A stretch of DNA of 64,000 bases from an uncultured Ruminiclostridium sp. (GCA_902490005.1 CABUCM010000012.1:1-64000), one strand, 5' to 3'; numbered from the stretch's first letter, positions 51,376 to 60,407 are shown. Numbers and translations are program-made. Notes: generated by a model not told the origin, from the letters alone.

Positions 51376-52740
51376 ATGTCCAAAATGAAAAGAATCCTTG
51401 CATTTCTTATTTCCACCGCGATAGTGCTGTCCGCCGCTGCTGGGTGCTCAAATTCTTCAGAAGGTTCCTCCGGAGAATCTTCTAATGAGACAGCCAGTTC
51501 TAATACCGGCGCCTCTACAGAAGAGGAGATCACCTTAAAGGTTATGACCTATATGACTCCTCCTGAGGAAACTACCGACGACCCCTTGGCAGAAGCTCCG
51601 CTTTATGAACAGTTATTCCAGGAATATACTGATGAGCATCCAAACGTGAAATTTGAGATCACCTATACGCCGCAGTCGTATGATGAAAAATTAGCCGCTT
51701 TATTTTCCAGCGGAGATGGACCCGACCTTTTCTGGTACCATCCGGGAACCCTATCCACCTACGCGGACCAAGGCCTGCTGCAACCATTAGATGAGTTAAT
51801 CGACGGTCCGAATGGCATGGACTATTCCGACGTATACGAAGGCAACTGCATGTATTACAAAGGAAATTTTTATGGCTGGGGCCCTGTCACCCTTCCTCAG
51901 CTTCTTTATTTCAATAAAACCTTATTCGACGAAGCAAATGTGGAATATCCGAATGAGGACTGGACTTGGGATGACTTAATCGCCGCCGCGAAAGACCTCA
52001 CCAAGAAGGACGGCGACGTTACCACCCAGTATGGCTTCCAGTGCGATGAGTACAACCGAATGTTCCTGAGCATTCTCCGCTCTTACGGCGGCGAAGTATT
52101 TAACGACATGGAAAACCCGACAGAGGCGATCTATAACAGCGAGGCTGGTGTCAAGGCGGTCAATGTGCTGCTGGAATTGGTCCGCGGTATCGGCGCGGCT
52201 CCTCTGCCCGCGGATCCTGGTTCTCAAGGCACTATCGGCTACCGGGAAGCGTTCTATAACGGCCAGGCCGCTATGATTCTTGACGGTTCTTGGACAGCTG
52301 TACTATGTTCCGCGAAAGAGGGTCTGGATTATGGCGTAGCTCTGGTTCCCAAAGGCGACAAGCGTGCGGCCTGGATCGCGCCTTCCGCATGGGGAATCTC
52401 CACCCAAACCAAGTATTTGGATACTGTCTGGGATGTATGGAAACATATGAATGATATTGAGGCCACCTTACTGCTTTCTTACTATGGTAAAGAGTACGCG
52501 GGTCAAGTTCCCACCTGGAAAAGTGCTACGGAAGACTCCAGATGGGGAGGAAACGAAGTGGTCGATGTCGCTATTCAGCAACTCGAAACCGCAGAGCTGG
52601 AGCCTATTTTCTCTGGATCTAACACTTGGTATTGGACAAATCTTCCTAACGGTCTTCAGGATATCGTCTTGAACGAAAAGGATGTCCAAAGCGCATTGGA
52701 CGAAATGGTCCAAAATGATAACAGCGACTTCTTCAGCTAA
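51376..52740 (+). CDS. Extracellular sugar-binding lipoprotein
   Basis: The 454-residue lipoprotein has a signal peptide ending LSAAAGC (Cys24), a Ser/Asn-rich tether and a type-1 solute-binding domain. Visible segments are KLAALFSSGDGPDLFWYHPGT, NEDWTWDDLIAAAKDLT, EAFYNGQAAMILDGSWTAVL and WIAPSAWGIS. It should deliver an oligosaccharide, probably a mannose-containing one by context, to the two permeases downstream. AGAAAGGAG precedes the ATG. Confidence 0.92.
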   Translation: MSKMKRILAFLISTAIVLSAAAGCSNSSEGSSGESSNETASSNTGASTEEEITLKVMTYMTPPEETTDDPLAEAPLYEQLFQEYTDEHPNVKFEITYTPQSYDEKLAALFSSGDGPDLFWYHPGTLSTYADQGLLQPLDELIDGPNGMDYSDVYEGNCMYYKGNFYGWGPVTLPQLLYFNKTLFDEANVEYPNEDWTWDDLIAAAKDLTKKDGDVTTQYGFQCDEYNRMFLSILRSYGGEVFNDMENPTEAIYNSEAGVKAVNVLLELVRGIGAAPLPADPGSQGTIGYREAFYNGQAAMILDGSWTAVLCSAKEGLDYGVALVPKGDKRAAWIAPSAWGISTQTKYLDTVWDVWKHMNDIEATLLLSYYGKEYAGQVPTWKSATEDSRWGGNEVVDVAIQQLETAELEPIFSGSNTWYWTNLPNGLQDIVLNEKDVQSALDEMVQNDNSDFFS

Positions 52741-52751
52741 ATAAAAGCTAA

Positions 52752-52793
52752 ACAAAGTGCGAATATAGGAAATCCTCCTTATTCGCACTTTGT
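52752..52793 (+). other. Intercistronic stem-loop after the binding-protein gene
   Basis: ACAAAGTGCGAATA (52752-52765) is the exact reverse complement of 52780-52793. It has no strong U-run after it, so it probably stabilises the upstream mRNA or reduces read-through to the permeases. It occupies the same position as the stem-loop of the other importer at 14.86 kb. Confidence 0.6.
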
Positions 52794-52820
52794 TCTCAAT
52801 TTGCTTCGGGAGGATATGAA

Positions 52821-53708
52821 ATGAAAACAAGACGGAAAATACTATCAAAATCTACGCCTATTTTATTTATCTTTCCTGCTCTTCTAGTTTTGATTGTATT
52901 TCGAATAGTACCTATTTTTCAGGCGGCCTGGCTTTCTCTGATGGATTACTCCGTAGTAAACCCGAGCGCTTCCAAATTCATCGGATTTGACAACTTTCGC
53001 AAATTATTCTCTGATCGCTTTATTTTGCCCGATCTATGGCATACTGTGGAATACAGCATCGGAACCGTTATTTTCGGACTTCTGATTTCCTTTTTACTAT
53101 CCCTCATTTTAACCGAATCATGGTTTCGGCTGGCAAACGGCTGCCGCGCCATCCTTTTTTTGCCGTACATTATCTCCTTTACAATCACTGGTATGCTGTG
53201 GGCTTATATCTATAATCCCACTTTCGGATTGCTAAATTACGCTTTGTCGGCCTTCGGAATTCCTCCTCAGCCATGGCTAGGAGACCCTTCCACAGCAATG
53301 CTATGCATTGTTATCATGTCTATTTGGAAAAGCTTAGGATACAACGTTATTATATGGACGGCAGGTATCACCAGTATTTCTACTGAATATCGCGACGCCG
53401 CAAAAGTAGACGGCGCTAATTACTGGCAGGAATTGATTCATATCCGTATTCCGCTTCTGCGTCCAGTGATAACATTTTTACTAATTCTAGGATTTATCGG
53501 TTCTTTCCAGAGCTTCGACGCTGTTTATGTCATGACCTTAGGCGGCCCTGTCCGCTCCACAGAGGTCATTGTATTTTATCTTTGGAAAATTGCCTTTAAG
53601 GAATACAATTTCGGGTATGCCGCAGCGATTTCCCTGCTAGTATTTGTTATCTTGGTAATCCTATCGTTGATTCAATTTAAGTTTCTCGGAAAAGAGGAAA
53701 AAGCATGA
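52821..53708 (+). CDS. Carbohydrate ABC transporter permease (MalF/UgpA type)
   Basis: The 295-residue membrane protein has about six hydrophobic segments and the EAA loop STEYRDAAKVDGANYWQELIHIRIPLLRPV, the contact site for the transport ATPase. LLNYALSAFGIPPQPWL is typical of CUT1 permeases. GGGAGG precedes the ATG. It overlaps the next permease gene by four bases. Confidence 0.93.
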   Translation: MKTRRKILSKSTPILFIFPALLVLIVFRIVPIFQAAWLSLMDYSVVNPSASKFIGFDNFRKLFSDRFILPDLWHTVEYSIGTVIFGLLISFLLSLILTESWFRLANGCRAILFLPYIISFTITGMLWAYIYNPTFGLLNYALSAFGIPPQPWLGDPSTAMLCIVIMSIWKSLGYNVIIWTAGITSISTEYRDAAKVDGANYWQELIHIRIPLLRPVITFLLILGFIGSFQSFDAVYVMTLGGPVRSTEVIVFYLWKIAFKEYNFGYAAAISLLVFVILVILSLIQFKFLGKEEKA

Positions 53709-54547
53709 AAAAAAATCTTTTAGGACGAAAATTCTCTCATGTTGTCCTGTATTTAATTATGCTGCTGTTTGTTTTGGTTGCTCTTTATCCATTTCTATGG
53801 CTTTTAACAACCTCTACCAAAACATATTCCGAGGCTATTACGTGGCCTCCCACAATGTTTGGAGCAAACCCTTCTTTCGACAACTATGTTAAAGTCTTCC
53901 ATATCAGCGGTTTTGTTCGCAGCATCTTAAACTCGGTGATCTATTCCGTTGTCGGCGCTTTCCTAACAATCTTATTAAGCACAATGGCAGCCTATGGTTT
54001 TTCACGTTATCGCTTTAAGGGACGTAAGGTTTTATTCTTTATCGTTCTGGCCACCTTAATGGTTCCATCTCAAGTAACACTTATTCCCATCTTCCTTACC
54101 CTTTCTCAACTTGATTGGATCAATACGTTCCAAGGATTGATTGTTCCTGGAATCGGCAGCGCTTTTGCTATTTATTTAGTAAATCAGTTTGGTATCGGAA
54201 TACCAGAAGAATACTTTGATTCCGGAAAAATCGACGGAGCCAACGCCGTTCTTCTCTATGGAAAAATTTTTGTTCCTCTTTGCAAACCTGTAATCGCTAC
54301 ACTCGTTGTTTTAGAATTTATTAACCGGTGGAACGATTTATTCTGGCCCTTAATTGTAACCAATACTGAAGATATGACGCCGTTAACCTTGCTTCTTACT
54401 ACTGCGAGCCGCTATTTCAGGGACATTTACTGGAATGAATTGGCCGCGTCCATGACAATCGCTATTTTACCGATCTTGCTCTTATATATTATCTTCCAAA
54501 AATACTTTGTTGAAGGTATCTCATTAAGTTCAGGTGTTAAAGGATAA
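53705..54547 (+). CDS. Carbohydrate ABC transporter permease (MalG type)
   Basis: The 280-residue membrane protein has the EAA loop EEYFDSGKIDGANAVLLYGKIFVPLCKPV and a C-terminal FQKYFVEGISLSSGVKG, the classic MalG/AraQ ending. It completes the importer. As in the first sugar locus, no ATPase gene is present; a shared ATPase elsewhere is likely. A terminator follows at 54549. Confidence 0.93.
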   Translation: MKKNLLGRKFSHVVLYLIMLLFVLVALYPFLWLLTTSTKTYSEAITWPPTMFGANPSFDNYVKVFHISGFVRSILNSVIYSVVGAFLTILLSTMAAYGFSRYRFKGRKVLFFIVLATLMVPSQVTLIPIFLTLSQLDWINTFQGLIVPGIGSAFAIYLVNQFGIGIPEEYFDSGKIDGANAVLLYGKIFVPLCKPVIATLVVLEFINRWNDLFWPLIVTNTEDMTPLTLLLTTASRYFRDIYWNELAASMTIAILPILLLYIIFQKYFVEGISLSSGVKG

Positions 54548-54548
54548 T

Positions 54549-54576
54549 AAAAAAGGAAGCCAACGCTTCCTTTTTT
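54549..54576. terminator. Bidirectional terminator
   Basis: AAAAAAGGAAGC pairs with GCTTCCTTTTTT around a CAAC loop. It serves both the importer operon and the convergent regulator gene. Confidence 0.8.
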
Positions 54577-54593
54577 ATCTTTTGCTTTTAAAA

Positions 54594-55691
54594 TTAAGCG
54601 TATTTAATTTTAGATGGAACAATCACCCTGTCCGCCGTGTCTTTGTGGGCGAGCTTATCTAGCAGCAACCGGACACTTTCTTTTCCAATGGTTTCTTCAT
54701 CCTGTACTACATGGGTAAAGCGAAGGCAATCGACACGATCCAAGGAATAAGAATCAAAGCAAACCACACTTTCCTTATCCTCGCTATAGCGGTTTAATTG
54801 GCGTAAAGCTTCCCGGATCAAGATAGCCAATTCAAATTCGATGGCCAAAAACCCGGTAATATTAGGATTATCTACTATAAATTTTTTAATGGTTTCTAAA
54901 TCCTCTTCCTGACTTTCAGAAGTATTTTTGATATGCAATCCAGTTTTCGGGGAAAGCCAGTAAGAATTATGCGTCAACCTTCCATGCTCGATATTGCTGG
55001 TTATAAAACCATCTAAACGTTCCAAGATGGACGACGTTTCATAATAAGAGGTACACGCAAACGCTACTTCCTTGTGACCTTGGCTGAACAAAAAATCTGT
55101 TAGCTTTTTTGCCGCCGCAAAGTGATCGGTTCCCACATAAGGGATCGGAAGCCCTCTCAAATCACGGTCAATAAAAACCACTGGAATATTGTCCAAGGAT
55201 AATCGCAAAATCAAAGGATTGTAGACTCCTCCATGAACCGGCATGATAATAATACCGCTGACACCCGCTTGGGAAAAAGATTGTATGATTTCCATTTCAA
55301 GATTTTGATCCTCATAAGAACACGCGAACATTAGGTGATATCCGCTTTCCGAGCAGGCGCGTTCAATCGCAAGAAGAGTTTGGGTGCCAAAGGTTTGTAC
55401 AAGATTCCCCATAATTACACCGATGGTTTTGACTGGAAGAGTATTTTCAATTTTTTTCTGCGCATTCTCTTCGGAGCGATCTGTAATAAAGGAGCCTTTT
55501 CTAGGGAAGCGAGTAATGTAGCCGTTTTCGGCCAGCAAATCCAGAGCTTTTTTGGTCGTAATACGGCTGACATGGTACTGCTCCGCCAATTCAATTTCTG
55601 ACGGTATTTTTTCGTCATGCCGATACACTCCTGACGCGATATTCTGTAACATTTCTTCATAAATTTGAAGATATAAAGGTTTTTTTGCCAT
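54594..55691 (-). CDS. GntR/LacI-type (AraR-like) transcriptional regulator
   Basis: The 365-residue protein combines a GntR winged helix (PLYLQIYEEMLQNIASGVYRHDEKIPSEIELAEQYHVSRITTKKALDLLAENGYI, residues 6-61) with a LacI-like periplasmic-binding effector domain (TIGVIMGNLVQTFG, GIIIMPVHGG, IPVVFIDRDLRGLPIPYVGTD). This is the AraR architecture: a sugar binds the C-terminal domain and releases DNA. It is flanked by the importer and the TIM-barrel-like hydrolase and probably represses both and the mannosidase operon through TTGTGCAA-type sites. Confidence 0.9.
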   Translation of the reverse strand: MAKKPLYLQIYEEMLQNIASGVYRHDEKIPSEIELAEQYHVSRITTKKALDLLAENGYITRFPRKGSFITDRSEENAQKKIENTLPVKTIGVIMGNLVQTFGTQTLLAIERACSESGYHLMFACSYEDQNLEMEIIQSFSQAGVSGIIIMPVHGGVYNPLILRLSLDNIPVVFIDRDLRGLPIPYVGTDHFAAAKKLTDFLFSQGHKEVAFACTSYYETSSILERLDGFITSNIEHGRLTHNSYWLSPKTGLHIKNTSESQEEDLETIKKFIVDNPNITGFLAIEFELAILIREALRQLNRYSEDKESVVCFDSYSLDRVDCLRFTHVVQDEETIGKESVRLLLDKLAHKDTADRVIVPSKIKYA

Positions 55692-55788
55692 GTCAACACC
55701 CCTTTCGTTCTATCTATATAGTAATATATGATATAATCAATATGCAATATATTTTTAAAAATTTATGCACAAAAAGGAGGCCATTTTT

Positions 55789-57495
55789 TTGGAACATTAT
55801 AAAAATTTTCAATTATCCATCTTTTTAGCTTCGCGTGACATCGAATATCTAGCAGCTAACCCGCCAATTTTAGAAAAGCAGTATACATTTTTCAGAAAAC
55901 ATTTTAAATTCGATAAAATTTACTTGGAACTATACCGTTCAGAAACCGTAGATTTAAACGCATATTTATCAGTCAAGAAATTTTTCGAGCAAAAAGGGAT
56001 CAAACTTTCCGCCGCCTTTACCGCCTATAGTCAAACGGATGAAAATTGGGAACACAGAGTTGCGGAATGTCTATGCTATACTGATCCCGCCGCGCTTTCT
56101 CGAACCAAATCCTTATTTGAGACCATGGCAACACACTTTGATGAAATATTATTGGACGACTATGTTTTTACAAACTGCACTTGTCAACGATGCCGAGAAC
56201 TCAAAGGAAATCGCGCCTGGGATGATTTTCGTTTAGAATTAGTTCCCCAGGTTTGCCAGGAGTATATGATAGAGCCGGCAAAAAAAATCAATCCTAATGT
56301 CAAGATCACATTAAAATATCCCACATGGCATGAATCCTATCACAGGCTTGGCTATAATACAACGCAAAGTCCTTTTTTATTTGATGAGATTTATTCCGGC
56401 ACAGAGACTCGAAATCATCTTTATTCTAACTTTCGTAATCCTCGTTATACCTCTTATTCATTAATGCAGTATCTCTCCTCAATTTCCCCGTATCGTAATA
56501 GAGGAAATTGGTTTGACACCTATGGCAGCGTTGATGTAATAGACATGCTGGAGCAATTATATCTATCATTATTCTCTTCGCCCAAGGAATTAACCTTATA
56601 CGGCTGGGGTACCCTTTATCACACTGTTTATGCCGCGGCGATGGGTTTTGAATTAGAACGCATAGATAATTTTCTCGGGGAGCTCGGAAACGCGATTGGT
56701 ATCCCTGTTTATTTACCTCACAACTCTTCTGGCGAAGATCATCTTTATGATTTTTGGGGAATGTGCGGTCTTCCTTTTCAGCCCACAGTAGAATTTACTG
56801 AAAATAAACGCACGATTTTATTAACCAGTGCGTCAGCCTGCGATCCTCAATTAATCGAAAAAATGGCCAAACATTTGATAGACGGCGGAAATGTCATTTT
56901 GACCCCTGGATGCTTAGAGGCATTAAAGGGGAAAGGAATCGAGGAGTTTACCGGTATGTCTATGGCGCCCAGAGCACAATTATCAAACCAATTTGGAATA
57001 TATGGCTCTGCTGATTTCGAAACAAATTATTTTTCTTGTGAGAAACCAGTCTCTATGCGTATAGTCGATTTTAAACTTAACGAGGAAAACCTGTTGGCAA
57101 TACAAAACCAGCCCTCCTCTCCTAATCCCCTTTTATCTTACTGTAATTACGGACAAGGACGCTTATATTTGCTAAATTCTCCAGAGACATGGAGTGATTG
57201 TTATTTACTTCCCATACCAATTTTAAATACCTTGCGCAGGGAATTATCAAAGGATTTACCGATCTATTTAGAGGGCCCAGGTAATGTTTCTCTTTTCCCT
57301 AAAGATAATCATTCTTGTATTCTGCAATCCTATCTACCCTATAATACGACAGTACAACTCCACATCAAGGGGAATTATAAGGAAATTATCAATTTAGAAA
57401 GCAAAAAAAGAATCCCATCTGATTATCAGCTCCACGGTGAAAGTATTTTCACACTTCCCTTACAAAAATCCACATTTTCCGCTTATCGCTGGTAG
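55789..57495 (+). CDS. Unrecognised TIM-barrel-like putative glycoside hydrolase
   Basis: The protein has about 568 residues from TTG 55789, which is 8 bases after AAAAGGAGG; the ATG at 55765 lies upstream of that site. The N-terminal half looks like a TIM barrel. It has a strand-end motif FDEILLDDYVFTNCTCQRC with an acidic pair and a CxxC, then VKITLKYPTWHESYH, LFDEIYSGTETR and LTLYGWGTLYHTVYAAAMG. The later part resembles the Rossmann-like domain that follows the barrel in some glycosidases (TILLTSASACDPQLIEKMAKHLIDGGNVILTPGC) and a small C-terminal beta domain. No signal peptide. The position beside the mannosidase regulon and a shared half-site suggest a role with the same glycan. I cannot name a family. 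Confidence 0.6.
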   Translation: MEHYKNFQLSIFLASRDIEYLAANPPILEKQYTFFRKHFKFDKIYLELYRSETVDLNAYLSVKKFFEQKGIKLSAAFTAYSQTDENWEHRVAECLCYTDPAALSRTKSLFETMATHFDEILLDDYVFTNCTCQRCRELKGNRAWDDFRLELVPQVCQEYMIEPAKKINPNVKITLKYPTWHESYHRLGYNTTQSPFLFDEIYSGTETRNHLYSNFRNPRYTSYSLMQYLSSISPYRNRGNWFDTYGSVDVIDMLEQLYLSLFSSPKELTLYGWGTLYHTVYAAAMGFELERIDNFLGELGNAIGIPVYLPHNSSGEDHLYDFWGMCGLPFQPTVEFTENKRTILLTSASACDPQLIEKMAKHLIDGGNVILTPGCLEALKGKGIEEFTGMSMAPRAQLSNQFGIYGSADFETNYFSCEKPVSMRIVDFKLNEENLLAIQNQPSSPNPLLSYCNYGQGRLYLLNSPETWSDCYLLPIPILNTLRRELSKDLPIYLEGPGNVSLFPKDNHSCILQSYLPYNTTVQLHIKGNYKEIINLESKKRIPSDYQLHGESIFTLPLQKSTFSAYRW

Positions 57496-57614
57496 GCGCG
57501 ATGCTGATATTTTGTTTCTTGAATATCTCTAGTAAATTATTTTAAATTCTGTCCGACTAATGACTAATAATATGCTAAAACGCAAAAATCACCCGCGAGC
57601 AATTCTGAGGTAGT

Positions 57615-57652
57615 AAAAATAAGGTAGGCACTATCGTGTCTACCTTATTTTT
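57615..57652. terminator. Bidirectional terminator
   Basis: AAAAATAAGGTAG pairs with CTACCTTATTTTT with an inner CAC/GTG stem. It lies 119 bases after the hydrolase gene. Confidence 0.7.
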
Positions 57653-57893
57653 GAAGTAATATAAAGAAAGTGAGTGAGAAAAATGACACGATAATGTATC
57701 CTGCGAAATAAAGAAAAAAACTGGATATAGTAAAACGAGTATTAACGCCTTTGCTAAATTCGACCGCAATATTGCAAATACGGCCTTTTTTGTAAAACCA
57801 AGCCCCGTTATAGAGATTCCCATCATGGAAGGAGTCCCATTCTGCCGCCTGCCTGGCGCGGGGTATCAATTTAGGTTTGAATATATATAACAC

Positions 57894-57929
57894 AGCCCTC
57901 CTTGCCGCTTTGGCTTGGAGGGCTTTTTT
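57894..57929 (+). terminator. Intrinsic terminator
   Basis: AGCCCTCC (57894-57901) pairs with GGAGGGCT (57917-57924), followed by TTTTT. No gene that it would serve is intact. Confidence 0.6.
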
Positions 57930-57987
57930 ACTATTGATTCTTTTTTAACAAAATAGTATGAGTTTATGATTAAAGGAGGTGGAAACT

Positions 57988-58671
57988 ATGGAGGATTTAA
58001 CCACGCGGGAACAGACAGAAAACAAATTAATTGATATGATTGTCGAGCACCTATAAACCGGGGAAAAATTTCCAACTGAGAATCAATTAATTAAAGATCT
58101 GGAAATAAGTCGTACTACCCTGCGTGAACTGTTGAGCTACTATAAAGCTACAGGTATTATTACTTCACAGCAAGGTAGCGGCCGCTACATCGAAATGCCC
58201 GATATTAGCAAACAAATCGCCAACACCTGGCGGATTTTGGTGCGGGCTAAACCCAGTCTGTTGATGGATTTCTTAGAAGTCCGCAGTATTCTTGAATTAA
58301 ACTCATTGGGGAAAGCCATGCAAAGGATCGACCTGGAGCAATTACAATATATGGGGGAGCAAGTCAGGATCATGAAGGAGAAAGCGGAAATGGGGCAAGC
58401 GTTTGTGGAACAGGATGGAGAATTTCACAAAACGCTTTTCCGGGTCACCGGGAATGTCTTTTTAGAACAGCTACTTACTGCTTTTTGGGAGTTATTCGCC
58501 GACTCACCTATTGAAAAAAATCACGAGGATTTACCTACAGTGGCTTATCAGCATGAAAAAATATTGGAAGCCTTTACCCGTCAAAACCTTCCTCTTCTGG
58601 AGGATTTAATGAAAGAACAGTTTGAGGATGCCCGTTTTCGTATCGCAAAATATATCCAAAATTATCATTAA
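57988..58671 (+). pseudogene. FadR-type GntR regulator with in-frame stop
   Basis: From ATG 57988 (AAAGGAGGTGG upstream) the frame encodes a GntR winged helix but hits TAA at codon 23 (58054-58056), where family members read a normal residue before TGEKFPTENQLIKDLEISRTTLREL. Beyond the stop the same frame stays open to 58671. It encodes the recognition helix, the wing (GIITSQQGSGRYI) and an FCD-like helical effector domain (DFLEVRSILE, EFHKTLFRVTGN). The gene appears recently inactivated by one base change, unless the stop is a sequencing error. Confidence 0.8.
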
Positions 58672-58972
58672 CACAACTTATACCTATAATTTATAAACCA
58701 GCTTTAACTGTTTCGGAAAAAACTCAATAACTAACTTTTCTCTGCAATAAAAAAAGGCTACAATAAAAGCCTGACGTTTCTTTCAGTTTTATAGACGTCA
58801 GATTTTTATTTGTAGTCTTTTTTATATTTATATGGAAATCCAAAAAGAAAAATTTTTTTGAAAAAGAGTAATAATTTTGTAATTTGACAAACCCGTTATG
58901 AGCAAACTTTATCAACACAAAATAACATCAATGTCATTACCGATTTTTAAAATTTATTTTGGTTATAAAATA
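58672..58972. other. AT-rich intergenic region
   Basis: A hairpin near 58750-58825 (GGCTACAATAAAAGCCTGACG facing CGTCAG...TGTAGTC) is visible. No gene is supported. Confidence 0.4.
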
Positions 58973-59478
58973 TCAGACATGTTCTACCTGGGCGTCGGTA
59001 ACGGACAAGCCTGTCTCCCGGCGGACCTGTTCCTTCGCTTCATCGATGCATCGGATCATGCCCAGCTCCAGGCTTCGGCCGGTGGAGGCGTTGGGGATTC
59101 CATTGTCCAGCCGCATGAGGTCCACGGTCCAGCCTCCGATGTCCATAAGGAGCACAGAGGGTTCTCCCTGTATGAATTCTGGGTGAACGGCAATGGCGGA
59201 GTAGCCCTGTGGAAAAGTCTGACGTCCTGAATAGCTGCCTGATAGGAGATTCCTTCAAACTTGAAGTTTACCGGCTGGGAAGAACGGAATAGGTATTCCC
59301 GGAACGCTTTCTTTTCCCGGCCGAATCCGACCAGGGGCAGGCCCGCGCCAAGGTTCACGGTACATTCTCTTTTTTCTCCGCGCTGCTGGATTTCCTTTGC
59401 GATGGATGCCAGGGTCAAAAGGTAATAACTGTCGTTTTCCATTTTGTTTCTCAGGATCGGCTGCCGGTCAAACACCAT
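58973..59478 (-). pseudogene. ParM/StbA-like actin-family segregation protein relic
   Basis: The first frame (from 59478) reads YYLLTLASIAKEI, VNLGAGLPLVGFGREKKAFREYL and YQAAIQDVRLF, then shifts. The continuing frame reads QGYSAIAVHPEF, LLMDIGGWTVDLMRL (phosphate-2-like actin motif) and TGRSLELGMIRCIDEA. A single missing base near 59215-59220 explains the break. Both ends are truncated relative to a normal protein of over 300 residues. Such ParM-like proteins are carried by plasmids and integrative elements, so this marks a decayed mobile element. Confidence 0.75.
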
Positions 59479-59535
59479 CGCCTCCTTCCTCTTTCAATTC
59501 CCAAACAGCCCGGACGAACCATCAAAAATCATTTC

Positions 59536-59722
59536 GCTGCCGGTTTCTAAAAAAGCAAAAAACCTCTTCCCTATTTTTATAGGAAAGCGGTTTTTACCTT
59601 TTTTGCTCTTTTGGGGTTGGACATCCACGGTGGGGCGATTTTGATAAATCGGCTCTAAAAAGCCCGAAAACCCGCATGAATACTGAAAAAATCGGGGTGA
59701 CATCTATTTCGTCACCCCTTTT
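59536..59722. repeat. Direct repeat R2, copy 1
   Basis: This 187-base block starts at CTGCCGGTTTCTAAAAAA. It includes a terminator-like AT-rich hairpin and ends with GGGGTGAC/GTCACCCC followed by TTTT. A diverged copy lies at 59950-60137. Confidence 0.75.
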
Positions 59723-59747
59723 GGGGAGGGAATGACGAAATTGTTGT

Positions 59748-59806
59748 CCGCTGGTCTAATGGCTATTTGAAAGAAATTCATTCGCCAAAAACAAAAGTCA
59801 TTAAAT
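59748..59806. repeat. TGACGAAATTGTTGTCCGCTG repeat
   Basis: The 20 bases TGACGAAATTGTTGTCCGCT, followed by a diverged TATTTGAAAGAAA segment, match the sequence at 40389-40445. It directly follows repeat R2 copy 1 here and the hairpin unit there. Confidence 0.6.
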
Positions 59807-59949
59807 AAAAATTTTTGGGGTAGAATTTTATAAAATTTGTTGTAGAAAATATAATCGATATCCTCATATCATATTGGCATCCTTTTTAATGCGCTTTAAT
59901 TTCACTAAGCTCCCCCATTCTTGCTGTGCTGGGGGATAATAATTTTATT

Positions 59950-60137
59950 TCTCTGCCGGTTTCTAAAAAATGAAAAAGCCGCTTCCTTATTTTTATAAGA
60001 AAGCGGCTTTTTGCTTTTTTATTCTTTTTGGGGGTGGACTCCACAGTGGGACAGCTCCGAAGAATCGGCCCTAAAAAGCCCGGAAAACCGTATGAGTACT
60101 GAAAAAATCGGGGTGACATCTATTTCGCCACCCCTTT
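59950..60137. repeat. Direct repeat R2, copy 2
   Basis: It is the diverged second copy of 59536-59722. Its hairpin (AAGCCGCTTCCTTAT facing ATAAGAAAGCGGCTT at about 59977-60010) is better paired than in copy 1, with several compensating differences. Confidence 0.75.
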
Positions 60138-60140
60138 CTG

Positions 60141-60232
60141 GATTCGCGCCACAAAAAGGATACCCGTTCCGGCGTGGGCGCAAAACACCCCCGCAAAGTG
60201 AGGTGCGCGGCTTGCGTGCGGCGGCTTGCCGC
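60141..60232. repeat. Hairpin repeat unit abutting a tRNA relic
   Basis: ACAAAAAGGATACCCGTTCC, then GCGTGGGCGCAAAACACC, then GTGAGGTGCGCGGCTTGCG and GCGGCGGCTTGCCGC follow the same order as 18901-18988 beside tRNA-Thr. Confidence 0.65.
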
Positions 60233-60261
60233 TGGTCCGAGTGTCTGGATTCGAAGGCGAC
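60233..60261 (-). pseudogene. tRNA 3'-half relic
   Basis: On the minus strand GTCGCCTTCGAATCCAGAC looks like a damaged T arm (TTCGAATCC loop). It is followed by CACTCGGACCA, an acceptor 3' strand with CCA. The same repeat abuts this CCA as abuts tRNA-Thr at 18989. No matching 5' acceptor (CCGAGTG) is present upstream, so it is a fragment. Confidence 0.5.
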
Positions 60262-60368
60262 GCTTACTTTTACGCGCCCACGGCTAATATCTAAGTTCAT
60301 TTTGTTTTCCCTTTTTCTTTCCCCACGGCACCGGCGTTTTCCGTCAGCACGCTCGGCGCCTTTGATAA

Positions 60369-60406
60369 AATAACGGCCCCTCGCAAAAGCGAGGGGCCGT
60401 TATTTG
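60369..60406. terminator. Strong hairpin terminator-like structure
   Basis: AATAACGGCCCCTCGC (60369-60384) is the exact reverse complement of 60389-60404, with a four-base loop and weak T-runs. Confidence 0.6.
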
Positions 60407-60407
60407 G

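Larger units (their letters stand above)
57496..57987. other. Intergenic region with two terminators and possible coding relic
   Basis: Besides the hairpins at 57615-57652 and 57894-57929, the region holds minus-strand frames (57575-57893) reading RARQAAEWDSFHDGNLYNGAW in one phase and a hydrophobic stretch in another. No start signal is seen. It may be a decayed gene piece; I do not call a gene. Confidence 0.4.

Noticed and set aside
57575..57893. Two minus-strand frames with a hydrophobic stretch and an EWDSFHDGN segment
   Set aside because: No start signal and terminators on both sides; at most a decayed fragment that I cannot identify.
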